Assembly: GCA_002104935.1 (NCBI GenBank)
Contig: MCGT01000004.1
Span: forward strand, 620,001-684,000
Direction: 5' to 3'
DNA: 64,000 bases
Source of the DNA: Hesseltinella vesiculosa
Lineage: Eukaryota; Mucoromycota; Mucoromycetes; Mucorales; Cunninghamellaceae
A program made the position numbers and the translations under genes. The notes beneath the pieces are model-generated. The model ran no database searches. It worked only from the letters and a program-made list of their open reading frames with translations, and was not told where the DNA came from. Positions 11,423-22,058 of the stretch are shown here, piece after piece (the stretch's first letter is position 1; every line of letters begins with the position of its first letter).

Positions 11423-12024
11423 TTAAATAAGAATATCATTCAGATCATGCTGTAAAAAGAGATTTAAAGATTCTACATTTTCCAAAGAAAGAGGCTGCTC
11501 TGGAGGAGTGGAAGTCGAGACAGGTGAAGTGAACGGAGAGGTTGGCGTGAACGGCGAATACAGAAAATCAAGCATCGAGTCCGGTGTTCCGGTCTGAGGC
11601 CCGTTATTTGTAAAATCAGTTAAGCCTTGTTCAGTGGAGGTATCTCGTAGCCGTTTTGGCACACAGTTGCAAGTATGGATCACTTCGCAGAGGCATCCGT
11701 TGATAGGATTGGGCACTAGGGAGAAATTAGGTATGGGTGAGCTAGGTTTTACTGAATCCGCTTCTCTATTACCATTGGCAATAGCACATGTGCACTTGAC
11801 ATGACTGCCAGATTTGGTACGATGCTCTCGACAGTGGTTGCATTGTGAAACTTGGCGGCCCCGTTTTAATACTGCTACAAGAGGACGGTCGGTATGTTGG
11901 CATTTTTTCACTCGATGACCTCGAATACAAGTGGCACTTTATCAAAGAAAATAAGTCCGTTGTTCATTTTGTTTTGCATGGATGCTTACCATGCGTACTT
12001 GATTCCATCTTTCATTATTGCCAT
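11423..12024 (-). CDS. Copper-fist transcription factor
   Basis: Two exons. Exon 1 (ATG at 12024) encodes MAIMKDGIKYA. After an intron the frame continues CATCIRGHRVKKCQHTDRPL, then QCNHCREHRT and HVKCTC. This gives the full Zn-binding copper-fist pattern (C-x2-C-x8-C-x-H) at the N-terminus, where it lies in Ace1/Mac1/Cuf1 proteins. A later Cys cluster, GCLCEVIHTCNC, resembles one copper-sensing Cys repeat. The C-terminal tail is Ser/Pro/Thr-rich. The usual minor-groove motif (K/R)GRP reads KRGRQ here. The likely role is nuclear control of copper homeostasis genes. About 170 residues is short for the family, so the tail is reduced. Stop TAA at 11423. Confidence 0.88.
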
Positions 12025-12270
12025 GCTTGGAATTGAAAAGAAAATGGGGCTGAGAATGTAGTTTGGGAAGAGAAGAAAGAAAAAGGAAAATGGACGATAA
12101 TTAAAGAAAAGTGATCTGCGCCTCCTTTCGCCCTCCACTCTCGGTCCAAACTTCTCCCAAATTGCGTCGGAATACCGAGGTCCATGTAAGCACAATTTGC
12201 TCTTTTCGAAATGTATTTATCCACATCAATTTTATTATTCATTAATTATTTTATTTTATTTTTTTTCTTG

Positions 12271-13454
12271 TCAGGGTCTCAGTCGAGACATGAGATTAGA
12301 AAATGCTTCTCCAGTGATTTGGGCCAGGCTCCGTTGGTTGTCGTCGGAAGGGTGATGACGGCTCGGCATGGCTGATCCCGAAGCTTCGTTCATCATTGTA
12401 TGATCGTGGGCGCTTTGACTGGGCACCATATTCATCATGCCTGGGTGAGGTCCCATTCCCATGAGGCTATTGAAATTGGCTGCCCGTCTTGCTTCTTCCA
12501 AAGCACCTTGTTGCAGCTCAAGGGAGAACAGATGCACGATCTTTTGCTCGTATGACCAAAGGCAGGTTGCCCAGTACACCTATAGCAAATCAGAAAGCAG
12601 CGATTGGTAAGCATTCCTTGTTCTTTCTTTTTTTCCTTTCCCTTTTTGCTTACATAGCAAAATGAAACCATGAGGAATATGATGACTGAGAATTTGACTT
12701 CGTCCTGCCATAACCGAGTGCAATTGTACAGGTCTGAGCCACCATAATGCGGAGTAAAAACGATAGTTGAGGCGTTGCCCTGGATTTCGTTGCTGATGGC
12801 GCTCCTTGACTTGCCGACGCACCAATCTTGGAACTGATCTTGTTGCACACCGTACAAAACAATATTGACGAAAAAATCTACCAGAAACACCACGACAATG
12901 CACCACATGGATCGATGGGCCACGCCCAGCATGCCTGGTTGATTCTAATGGAAAAGGTTCCGTGATTGTCGAAAAAAATGGGCATGGTCCTTACCACAAA
13001 CAGGGCAAATAAACAATAAGCTGCAATCAGGGTGAAGATTAAACAAACGACACCCTGGATTGTCAATGCTGTGCTATCGATGTGTGAAAAGATCGCTGTT
13101 TAAAAGTATAAAAATAACAGAAAAAAAAAGATGTCAGGTGACCGCACCCATGGCCCTGCCCTGGTTTCCCTGCACTCACGACTTCGTCCTTGGAAGGCCA
13201 AGATACATGGGTAAAGATTCAGAGCCTGAAAAAAAAAAGCTTATGGAAAACATGATATTTTCACTTCATGAGCTTACCATCCATATTAAACACGACAGCG
13301 TGGATCCACCACGCAGCGACATACAAGCACACCATTTTCGAGTGTAAGAGTGAAGGCCGTGAATCACTCGTTTTCGTTCATGAGGCTGAATTTCAGGATA
13401 TGGGAACATCCATGTTGGCAGTTTGGGCTTTTCCTTTGGCATTTGACCCTCCAT
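12271..13454 (-). CDS. Predicted four-TM membrane protein
   Basis: Five exons assemble in frame: MEGQMPKEKPK...LSCLIWM, ALNLYPCILAFQGRS, IFSHIDSTALTIQG..., NQPGMLGVAHRS..., and VYWATCLWSYEQKIVH... There are four hydrophobic segments: the exon 1-2 junction, GVVCLIFTLIAAYCLFALFV, CIVVVFLVDFFVNIVLYGV and FSVIIFLMVSFCYVYWATC. The loop between TM3 and TM4 carries Cys and one NCT glycosylation site. A basic Cys-rich patch (YTRKWCACMSLRGG) precedes TM1. The C-terminal tail is Met/Ser-rich and probably cytosolic. This is a tetraspan layout. I do not recognise the family and assign no function. The start is the first ATG after a stretch of Ts; an upstream exon is possible. Confidence 0.75.
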
Positions 13455-13731
13455 TGCTCCTGTCTTGATTAAAAAAAAATTAAAAAAAGGAATGTGAACG
13501 AAAAAAAAAAAAAAAAAAAAGCCTGCATTGATCAAGGAGCAACTCCGCCAAGGATCAAAACAACACTCTCAAAAAGGGCAAAGCTTGTCAAACTCTTGCC
13601 ATTTCAAGGTCTTCTTTTATTTTTATCAACATGCAAATCATTCAGATTGGAACACCAAGTCAGGGTCACAGTATCATTGAACGGACAGTAGTCATACATC
13701 CCCAGCCACGAGAGGTAGGGGTCAAGAGCGT

Positions 13732-14793
13732 CTAATATCGAAGATAAGGCATCAGGTAGGTTGGTTCGGGTGTACCAGCTTCTTGGCAGAGAATTCGTAC
13801 TCGCTGTTTTAGAATATTGGGGTCCTCTATACAATCACCCAGCGTTGACGCATGCACCCCGCTCAAGATCAGCACCACGTCTTGATGGACTTGGCTAGCT
13901 CCAAGTACGTCGGTGGCAACGTTATCACCAACACATAAGACACGGCGGCCGTCGGAACCTGCCTTGCTGTCCTTGTCGCCATAGTGACGGAGGAGATAGT
14001 CGTAGATACTAGAAAATGGCTTGCCAAAATAAAGCACTTTGCCCCCCAAGGCTTCATACAGTTCACCGATATACCCAGGGCACACAAGGAGCCGAGCAGA
14101 TCCGTCTTCATACTCACCATGAGGAGCAACCACGTCCGGGTTCACACAAATCAGTGGAACATCGCGAGCAACACAGGCTTGTAAAAAGGGCTCGTAATGT
14201 TGGCTGACCAAATCTTTATCGTACCTGTCAAAGTCGCCTTCCGAATGCAAGCGGCACACCGAAGCCAACAGCACAAAGCCAATATCGTCGTGCTGCCATT
14301 CTTCGCATGGCTCTAGCTTGTCTTGCAGCCCATCGTACAGAGGCAGAAGGTAGTCGCTATTGCCTGCTACATAAAACTTGCAAGCATCGGTTGATCGGCC
14401 CGATGGCAGTAATGATTCGCAGAACTGGCTGGCAGTCAAAGTACCGTCCCTGAGCGAAGCAAAACACTCGGGCGGCAAGGGATGGCCACGGAGGTAGGCC
14501 GCACATTCTTCCAAAAAGAGTCGAGTGAGCTTACCACTGGACAGGATATCTCTGTAGGTTGCAGCTGCAAGATTAAACTGGGTTGCCATGTGGCTAGACA
14601 GAGCTGGGTACATTCGACTCGAATTCGATAACAAGATCACATCGTGCTGCTGCTGTCGAAGTTGCTCCAAGGCAGATTGTGTAAAAGGGTAAGGTTGGAA
14701 TCCATCATGTATCACACCATAGATATCACACGCAATAGTCGAGTACTCTGTACTCAATGAAAAGATCTCTGAGAAGGATTGGACTAGTTTCAT
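13732..14793 (-). CDS. HAD-superfamily (IIA) phosphatase-like protein
   Basis: A single exon of 353 codons. Motif I reads DIYGVIHDG (nt about 14701-14733) with the two aspartates or equivalent residues of the HAD family. Motif II is LLSNSS, followed by a cap region and the C-terminal motif GKPFSSIYDYLL...VLCVGDNVATDVLGA. This order matches the HAD-SF-IIA hypothetical subfamily that includes bacterial and fungal sugar- or nucleotide-phosphate hydrolases. In motif I the second catalytic position is Tyr-Gly rather than x-D (DIYG), as in the subgroup with DVWGVIHDG, so the exact chemistry is uncertain. It is divergent from the MAK32-like gene, with 76 bp between start codons. Confidence 0.85.
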   Translation of the reverse strand: MKLVQSFSEIFSLSTEYSTIACDIYGVIHDGFQPYPFTQSALEQLRQQQHDVILLSNSSRMYPALSSHMATQFNLAAATYRDILSSGKLTRLFLEECAAYLRGHPLPPECFASLRDGTLTASQFCESLLPSGRSTDACKFYVAGNSDYLLPLYDGLQDKLEPCEEWQHDDIGFVLLASVCRLHSEGDFDRYDKDLVSQHYEPFLQACVARDVPLICVNPDVVAPHGEYEDGSARLLVCPGYIGELYEALGGKVLYFGKPFSSIYDYLLRHYGDKDSKAGSDGRRVLCVGDNVATDVLGASQVHQDVVLILSGVHASTLGDCIEDPNILKQRVRILCQEAGTPEPTYLMPYLRY

Positions 14794-14869
14794 ACATGAA
14801 AGACAGAAAAAAAAAAAAAAACTGGCCCCTTTTTTCCGCAACTTTTTATTTTTTTTCTCAATCGATTAC

Positions 14870-16128
14870 ATGAAGCCAGTGTTAGGCTCAATTGGGTCTC
14901 TTATCATTGATGACATCCGTTACCGTGATGGCACTGAAATTAATAATGTCATTGGCGGGGCCGGTATCTTTGCAATCTTTGGTACGTCAAAAAAAAAATC
15001 ACCCGCTTGCACAACTCACGCTCTTCTCTTTGGAAATGGGTGTCATTTAGGCATGAGGATTTGGGTCCAAGGACCAGAAGCCAGAAGCATTGGTTATATA
15101 GCACAGCGAGGTTTTGACCACCCCAAGGAAATCGATGAGAGCCTGGCATCATTGGATATTAGCTTGCGCTCCATTACCCATGAGGACAAGCATACCACGC
15201 GTGGTCTGAATATCTTTGGCGACAACGATCATAGGTATGCATGTCCTGCACACCTCTTGTCTCCCATACCCATCCTAACTTTACGATTCAACCTTGAAGG
15301 GAATTCGAATATATCCACCCAATCATTCGAACCACCCCCGAAGACTTCCCAGACGACTGGATTGCGTCCATGAAATTTGTGCACATCATCTGCTCCACCG
15401 AACGCACCCTGGAGATCGTTAAAGCCTGGCGAGCCCGTGAAGAAAGTCTGGGCAAATCGTCAAAGACTCTGTTTCTATGGGAACCTCTTCCTTGGGCGTG
15501 CCTTGCTGATGTAAAAAAAAAGAGGCAGGGGCGCTTGCTAAGCATCTTTTCTTTTTCAGAACTACCCAAATATACTTGAAGCAGGGCAGTATGTAGATGT
15601 GATAAGCCCAAACGATGAAGAGGCAGCAAGATTCTTGGGACTGGGTGAGAATGGTGCAGATACAACAGTGGAAATGGTGGAAACAAGTCTCTTACGAATG
15701 GTGCATGACTTCCCACATGCTACGATTGTGGTTCGTGCTGGCAAGAAAGGCGCAGCAGTGGCAGTTGGAGAAAATGTCGTTTGGGTGCCTGCCTACTGGT
15801 CTTCGTCCGAACATGTCAAAGATGTCACTGGTGCTGGTAACGCATTCTGTGGTGGAGTAATTTCAGTTGGAAAGCTCGATCACTGAATATTCACGCTCTC
15901 CCTCTTTTTTTTTCTGGCGGATGGTAGTTTATGACCGGCTGGATAGCATCCGATAGTGATCCCGTTTTAGCCGCTGCTTATGGCTCAGTGGCCTCCAGTT
16001 TTATCATCGAACAAGTTGGAGTGCCAACGTTGACGCGAAAAACATCCGATCATCTGGAACTCTGGAACAGTGGCCCATCACCGCATGACCGTTTATCGGA
16101 AATCCTCGATAGACTGGGATTAACATGA
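14870..16128 (+). CDS. pfkB-family carbohydrate kinase-like, MAK32 type
   Basis: Several exons. The N-terminus LGSIGSLIIDDIRY with NVIGGAGIFAIFG is the pfkB/ribokinase start. Later exons give FVHIICSTERTLEI, FLWEPLPWACLAD, VISPNDEEAARFLG and TIVVRAGKKGAAVA, ending in the ATP-site signature VTGAGNAFCGG. The order fits the fungal MAK32 branch, whose yeast member is needed for stability of L-A dsRNA virus particles. The usual catalytic Asp of GAGD is Asn here. In the MAK32 branch this seems usual, but that statement is from memory. Activity as a kinase is therefore doubtful. Introns lie near 14980-15050, 15235-15300, 15510-15560 and 15880-15930. Stop TGA at 16126. Confidence 0.85.
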
Positions 16129-16349
16129 TGTACTTTTAGTGTATTCCTGACATCGATTCATATGCATATATTTGACTAATTATCACTAAACACACCGTGA
16201 TGAGAGTGGTTACAACAACGTTCGATTTCTACCTAAGCAGAAGCAAGTTGGACCGCCGTCATCTACATCAAATTGGGACTTTGTATTGTTTTGGAGAAAG
16301 CTGTGGTTTGGACCATTGGATTGAAAAAAAGGTGATGATACTGAGATTG
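16129..16349. other. 3' flank of the MAK32-like gene
   Basis: No gene seen. It leads into the repeat-rich spacer that runs to about 17.5 kb. Confidence 0.4.
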
Positions 16350-16540
16350 TAAAAGTCAATCGGTGAAGGATGCCCAGCCAGTTTTGATCACTTTCATTCG
16401 ATGCCTCCGATTCCCCAGCTTAAAAAAAAATGATAAATTGGACAGTTCCCCTGGGGACGTCCAAGAAATGTGATCAAAAATCACAGTGCATCATTGCTCT
16501 ATATAAACTTACCTCAAATTTTTCATAACAGTACAAGGCG
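16350..16540 (-). repeat. Dispersed repeat copy (inverted, partial)
   Basis: Read on the minus strand it aligns with the left half of the neighbouring copy at 16750-17125. Shared features on the plus strand are AATCGGTGAAG, CAGCCAGTTTTGATCA, a GGGGACGTCC-type core and a terminal TTTTTCATAACAGTACA. With the 16750 copy it makes an inverted pair separated by about 200 bp. Confidence 0.55.
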
Positions 16541-16749
16541 ATGAGAAATGACCTTGATTAAAACGACACATAACTCTCTCAGACCGAGGAAAGAGCGAGA
16601 AGGCTGGAAACATGTATTAATGATGTCGCGTGCCACGAAAAGGAAAACTGGCTCATGGCAAAGTCGGTCCAAGCAACATTCATTCTAGCTCTTCGCTCGG
16701 CAGTCTCAGAGAGTTGTCATTTTAATTATAGTCAATTCACATCACTCTG

Positions 16750-17125
16750 TACTCGTATGCAAAATTTGAAGAGAGCTGGTTTGGACCAATTTTGCACTGT
16801 GAATTTTTTGATCAGATTGCCTGGGGATCCCCCTGGCGAAAAAGGCCGATTTTTTAATTTTTTTAGCAGGTGAATTGGAAGTGTCAAAACGAAACTGGTT
16901 AAAAGTTGGGCGGGCGACTTCACCAATCGACCTGATTTTTTCAGCAGCATGACCATTCGTGTATTTTCGCACCTGCGCAGATTTTCATGCCAATCCAATC
17001 ACTCAGAAGTGCTGCGTAGCATTTTGCTTTTTATTTTTCAAAATGATGAAGAATATGGGTGGCCAAATTCAGCCTCCGCACAGTGCCTTGGAATCCTGGC
17101 TGGTTGCACGCAAGGCAGCCATTTC
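16750..17125 (+). repeat. Dispersed ~350-bp repeat, copy B
   Basis: It aligns over its whole length with 55752-56110. Shared landmarks include GTGTCAAAACGAAACTGGTT, AAGTGCTGCG and TTCAGCCTCCGCACAGTGCC, plus AGATTGCCTG and GCCGATTTTTT. Identity is roughly three quarters by eye. There is no long open frame, so it is probably a non-autonomous mobile element. Confidence 0.85.
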
Positions 17126-17460
17126 ATTACTCACGGAGGGAGTATTAAGGTACGACAATATGCGCCTTTTGTTTACTCAATGTTATGCGTTGAGATGTGC
17201 ACCGAGCCCGGACCAGGCAGGGCGCTGAAAAGGAAATGGGGCTGAATCCTGAACAGGAAAAAAAGCGGGCGCGAATAAAAAAGAGAGGTTGCCTCTTTTT
17301 CTTTCCAACTTCCTGTCCGTTATTTGTGTTAATCATCTCAATGGCAATAACAATACGATTAAAATAGAGCTGCTTTTGGCTATGTTTGGTTACTACTCTT
17401 TCACGATGATAATAGCAGTAAATGAATCATTCTTTTGTTTTGTTTTCTTTTCTCAACACA
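17126..17460. other. Spacer before the NmrA-like gene
   Basis: No gene recognised. A short palindromic AT-rich stretch and an A-run are present. Confidence 0.35.
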
Positions 17461-17757
17461 TGGCTGATAGCAATGGACCAAAGCAAACCCGATCGAAAAA
17501 GAAAGAAAGAAAATGAGTACGTTTGGAAGAAGATAAGAGAAGAGAGAAAAGCATTCGAGAAACAGAAATGACCGGTACAGCAGACGGCTTGCACGGAAAG
17601 GGGGGTGGTGACGATCCGTTGCTGACGCCTATTTTTAGGTTTGTGCCATTTCATTCATGCGTTCAAAATGAATGACAACATTTTTTCTTTTCTTTGCAGG
17701 GCATATGACTTGCTGCTGCTAAAACAATATAAAAAAATTAGAAATGAATCCAAGCTT
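17461..17757 (+). CDS. Possible leader ORFs or broken small gene
   Basis: An ATG at 17461 opens MADSNGPKQTRSKKKERK, then a TGA at 17515. The same frame continues after the stop (VRLEEDKRREKSIRETE) to MTGTADGLHG...LLTPIF. After a plausible intron (GTTTGTGCC...TTTGCAG, about 17639-17700) it continues AYDLLLLKQYKKIRNESKL. The charged composition on both sides of the TGA looks coding. The TGA could mark a pseudogene, a sequencing error or a regulatory leader ORF. The frame then runs through a T-rich tract, probably intronic, into the NmrA-like gene. Confidence 0.2.
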
Positions 17758-17817
17758 TCTTTTCTTTTTTTTTTCTTTCTTCTTATCATTTTTAATTTTA
17801 TATTGCTACGTACAGAC

Positions 17818-18977
17818 ATGTCGATTCTTATTACGTGCGCTGACGAGTATCTTGGTTATGCACTGACAAGCCATTTTTGCAACAACCCATCCGTCCGGCC
17901 TCATTTGCGTGTGCTTTGTCGGGACGAAAAGAAATGTGGTCAACTCCGGCACCAAGGAGTGGATGTGCGCTCTACGGATTACAAGCACCCCGATATTCTC
18001 ATGCTTGCCATGCGAAATGTGGCATACTTGATTCTTGTTGTTGGCGACCACCCAGACCGTGTCGATCAATCCCGCCGAATCCTTCAGCTGGCGGCCCGAT
18101 CGGGCATCTCTTCCATCATCCTACTGTCTCATATTGGAGCGCTGTGCGCCAATCCATCATCCACCCTGAGGGATTATGCCCTTGTTGAAGACGAGCTATA
18201 CAATGCCGACTGTGCATGGACAATCCTCAGGTACACAACTTCTGCATGTGAGGAATATTTGCAGTGCGAGACAGCTGACTTTTTTTTTTTATGTGGATCA
18301 TAGAACGGATTGGCTTCAGCAACATTTCCATTTGTGGACTTCCTACGTGGAAAAGAAACGGGCGTTTCCGTTGCCGATGGACGGATCGATAGAGTTCAGC
18401 CCAATTGATATCCAAGACGTATGCGAAAGTGCCGAGACCCTGGTGACGACAAGTGACTGCAAGGGAAACAAGACCATGACAGGCGAATTACAGGCTCAAT
18501 ATGCTGGCCAGGTCTATACCTTGACTGGTCCTCGCTCGGTGAATGGCAAGACCCTGTTGCAGTCCCTAAGCCAGGCAACAAGGTTTCCTCGGTTCCAGTA
18601 CCATCTGATGCGGCCAATGGATTTTCAGTATTACTTTAGCCTTCTACCTAAGGATGTCTATTTTGATGCCCGGATCAAAGCAGATCAAGCTCGCCTATAC
18701 CAAGCGGACAATCCTCGCCGGCCTACCTACGCCTCAGTTGTGTTTGGTTTCCCCAGTGGTAAGCCGCTGAAGCGGTTTGATCAATGTCTCACTCTTTTTT
18801 TTTTTCCTGCTGTTTTAAGAGAAACAAGTAGCCTCCATGTTGGATTATTTTGAGTGGGTTGGCCATACCTTAAGCAGCATTTGCGTGCCTCATGTGCATC
18901 TCCTCACTGGCAACCCGCCTCGATCCATGGATGGCTTCTTTACGGAACATGCCAATTCTTTCAAGCCTCTCGTCTAG
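17818..18977 (+). CDS. NmrA-like NAD(P)-binding protein
   Basis: Three exons encode about 340 residues. The N-terminus MSILITCADEYLGYALTSHF is a Rossmann start with a degenerate glycine motif (the usual GxxGxxG reads CADEYLG). It is followed by LRVLCRDEKK, DYKHPDILMLAMRNVAYLIL, and SGISSIILLSHIGA, the pattern of NmrA/atypical SDR proteins. Intron 1 joins WTILR to TDWLQQHFHLW; intron 2 joins VFGFPSG/E to KQVASMLDYFEWVG. Atypical SDRs of this group bind NAD(P) as redox sensors or reductases, and the weakened glycine motif makes catalysis uncertain. The start is taken at the ATG right after a TACAG acceptor-like sequence, so the 5' UTR is probably spliced. Stop TAG at 18975. Confidence 0.8.
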
Positions 18978-19341
18978 TCTTCACCCACTCTCTTTTTGTA
19001 TAATGAGCATGACTGCGCCCTATTGTCATAAAGGCATTGCTTCGTCCAAGAGGCGGGCCCCTTTTGAAAGGTGCAGAGTGGAAAAGCTTAGCGGATGCTG
19101 CGGCGTAATAAGAAAGATCCCTTTGCACTCCTTGTGAAAACACTTCATAAAAGAAGCAAGTGACGCGGTTTCTTTTTAAATGTGTTATGACGCTGACCAA
19201 GCTCCACCTGTACTGTAAACGAATGATGCCAAACATGGCAATCTTCGAGTGCGCCACACTCAACTTAAAAATGAACCAGCTCTTTTTTTTTTGTTTTTCA
19301 CCACTTTTTTTTTTTTTTTTAAAAAAAAACAACAAAGCACA
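18978..19341. other. Intergenic, nothing recognised
   Basis: Between the NmrA-like and paraoxonase-like genes. It ends in a T-run and A-run just before the next ATG. No gene seen. Confidence 0.4.
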
Positions 19342-20686
19342 ATGGCAGGTCATTCGCATTGGATCTTCATTGGATTGCTAGCCGTTATGGCATATCCATT
19401 CTGTAAGCGAAGGAGTGCAACAGGGAAACCCTCTCTGACTTTTTTTTTATCTGCTCATGGTTATCTATTGATTACGCGAAGATGTCAATCTTCCTTTGGC
19501 AGGGTTCCATAGAACCATTGTACCATACGGACAGCAACAGTGCACAAAGATTACGGGTAAAGCCTTGGGTGGGTAGTAGTAAAGTAAACTCACTTTTACG
19601 TACGCAGCTCCTGGGCTCAGCTACTGCGAGGATGCCGTGCAAGGAAAGTCGGGGATTGCCTACGCGGCTTGCGATCCTGCACGTGAAAAAAAGAACAAGG
19701 TCCTTGGCTACGATTTTTTTGCCCAGGATGAGCCCATACCTTCTGGAAAGATCTGGCGCCTGGACTACTCAAAGGTAACCCTTGTTTTTTTTATTGAAAG
19801 CCCATCCGCTCATATTGGTTGCTCTTAGACACCTGCCGAGGCAATGCCAATGGTGCTAAAGGGAGCTCCTGAGGATTTCCATCCACTGGGTCTCACATTA
19901 GATGAAGGATTGGGTGTGTTACTGGTGATTAATCTGCCCGTTAACCAGGATGTCAATGTGGTGGAGGTTTTCCGAATGGAAAGCGAAGCAGTACTGGTCC
20001 ACGTGAAGACGATTCAACACGGCAGTATCTACAACCCCAATGGCATTCAGCTCTTTAGCAACCCAGCCTTCACCTCCCCGGATGGCTTACCGTCGTTCTT
20101 CATTAGCAACGACCATTACTTCACCAACAGGGCCCTAAAACTGATTGAAAACTTCTTTGTCCTGCCCATGGCCAACGTCATGTTTTATGATGCTCGCAGC
20201 GGTAGCGTCACGCCTGTGATCAAAGGGATTGCGTTTGCCAACGGCGTGAGCGGTGATCACTCGATGCTCTTTGTGTCCGAGACAAACCGAGCGCAAGTAC
20301 ATCAATACACCATCGACTCCGACTCACATCATGGCCTGACTTTGAATCGGGTGAGAACCACCAAGGTCGACATGGCCGTCGACAATGTCGAGTGGGACCC
20401 CAAGCGCCAGACACTCGTGGCGGCTGGCCATCCCAAGGGTCTGGACTTTATGCGCTTTGCAATGGCCAGGAATCGGTCGGACCCTGCTGTGCCTCGTGCC
20501 AAATCCATGGTGGTGTCGTTGGACGTTCCCGCCGGTAAGCTGACTTGCTTATTTGCTGACGATGGTCAATACTATGGAGCCTCGTCTACAGGCTATGTGG
20601 ATCACCAAGCCAAGGTTCTGGTGGTAACCTCTCTGTACGAAGATGGTGTGCTTGTCTGCAAACAAGGTCCTGAGGGTGGTTCATGA
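19342..20686 (+). CDS. Paraoxonase/arylesterase-like protein
   Basis: Four exons, about 380 residues. The start MAGHSHWIFIGLLAVMAYPF is a hydrophobic N-terminal signal anchor. Exons join in phase to FHRTIVPYGQQQCTKIT, APGLSYCEDAVQGKSGIAYA, and the large last exon from TPAEAMPMVLKG. The six-bladed propeller signatures of paraoxonases are visible: DFHPLGLTLDE (active-site His region), SIYNPNGIQ, FFISNDHYFTN (the calcium-binding Asn-Asp) and FANGVSGDHSMLFVSE. The family hydrolyses lactones and aryl esters in a calcium-dependent way. The retained N-terminal segment suggests the secretory pathway or a membrane. The physiological substrate is unknown. Stop TGA at 20684. Confidence 0.88.
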
Positions 20687-20867
20687 AATAAATGGTTGTG
20701 GTTGGCTGAGCTCAATCGCAAAAAAAAAAAAAAAAAAAAAAGATCTCTATGGGGAGCCATTTACTTTACAAGCTACGGGTTTTCTATGGAAGGAATCTAC
20801 AGCAATGAATGGTGCAAGAGGCATTAAAGCAAGAGGGGGGAGGGGCAGAGGGAGGATATCACAGGGT

Positions 20868-22058
20868 TTACAATTGAGTGTCGATCAATAGATTGTCAAT
20901 CAGACGAGTTTTGCCGACAAAAACGGCGGTACTGACAATGGCACCGTGTTGGATGGTGTCGACGATGGGGGCCAGGTCACCGGGGGCGTTGATGCTAAAG
21001 TAGTCCAGCTTGAGCTCCCAATCGCTTCCTTCGCTTTGGACCTTTAGTCGTTCCTGATCGATGAGGTCGGTGGCGACGTCGATCAGTTTCTTGGCATCGC
21101 GCTCACCTTGGCGGTAGAGTTGTTCTACAGTGGTCAGGGCTTTGTAAAGAACAATGGCGTGTTTGCGTTGGTCGGCGGTCAAATACGTATTGCGGGAGGA
21201 CATGGCCAGACCGTCCAATTCACGTGTGGTGGGACAGATGTTCATCTTGATCGGGAAGTGCAGATCGCGTATCATGTTGGAGATCACGGCGCATTGTTGC
21301 ACTGTGAAAAAAAAAAATAGGTGCGAGGGTAGCCGTTAGCTTTCATCAGCTGCGCTTTCCTTCTTACCATCTTTTTGTCCAAAGAACACTTCTTCTGGCT
21401 GAATCTATTTCAGCACGACAAAAAAAAGAGGAATTAGCCTAATAATATAGGACACATGGGGAATTCTTACGATGTTCAGGAACTTGGCTACGACAGTGGC
21501 AACGCCTCGGAAGAAGTGGGGACGGGTGACACCTTCGAGTTGATGCGACAGGCCTTTGACCTCGACAAAGGTCCCTCTTTGTTTACTGACGTCCAGTTCA
21601 ATACCACTGGGGTACATTTCTTGGACCTGAGGCACAAGAACGGCAGAGGCCACATTAGTGCCCAGAGCAGCCAACTTGTTCAGGTCATCTTGCAAGGTTC
21701 TAGGATAAGTTGCCAAGTCCTCTGTGGGTGCAAACTGAGCTGGGTTGACGAAAATGGTCAGAGCTACATGGTCACACTTTTCTTTAGCAGAAGACACTAT
21801 ATAAAGGACGTTGTCAATACCTGGTACCGAGGAACGTTCTCGGTCTATCCTTACCCAGAGAAAGATGGCCTTGATGGAGAGCACCCATGGTGGGAACGTA
21901 GCCAAGTGTCTTTTGATCAAGCATCAGTTGGCGACGCCAGGCTCGAAAGTCGGCGATTTTGTTGAAGAGACGGATGCCAGGGGGTACTTTGACTAGAAAT
22001 GAAATGATAATGGTAAATCTACTTGTTTGTTCTTGACGTTGGGGGAGTTACCGGACAT
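20868..22058 (-). CDS. PAN6: Pantothenate synthetase (pantoate-beta-alanine ligase)
   Basis: Exon 1 is only seven bases (ATG TCC G, ATG at 22058) and joins to VKVPPGIRLFNKIADFRAWR. Next come LGYVPTMGALHQGHLSLV (the HIGH-type nucleotidyl-binding motif), TIFVNPAQFAPTEDL, and later VQQCAVISNMIRDL, LAMSSRNTYL (the conserved SSRN loop) and KTRLIDNLLI. These are the hallmark elements of PanC-type pantothenate synthetase, which condenses pantoate with beta-alanine using ATP, in coenzyme A synthesis. All introns keep frame. The length, about 300 residues, is normal. Stop TAA at 20868. It is divergent from the TMEM70-like gene with about 170 bp between ATGs. Confidence 0.93.

Noticed and set aside
17700..17820. 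Hydrophobic FLFFFFLLIIFNFILL segment as a membrane anchor of the NmrA-like protein
   Set aside because: It is translated from a T-rich tract ending in TACAG, which is better explained as the end of a 5' intron.
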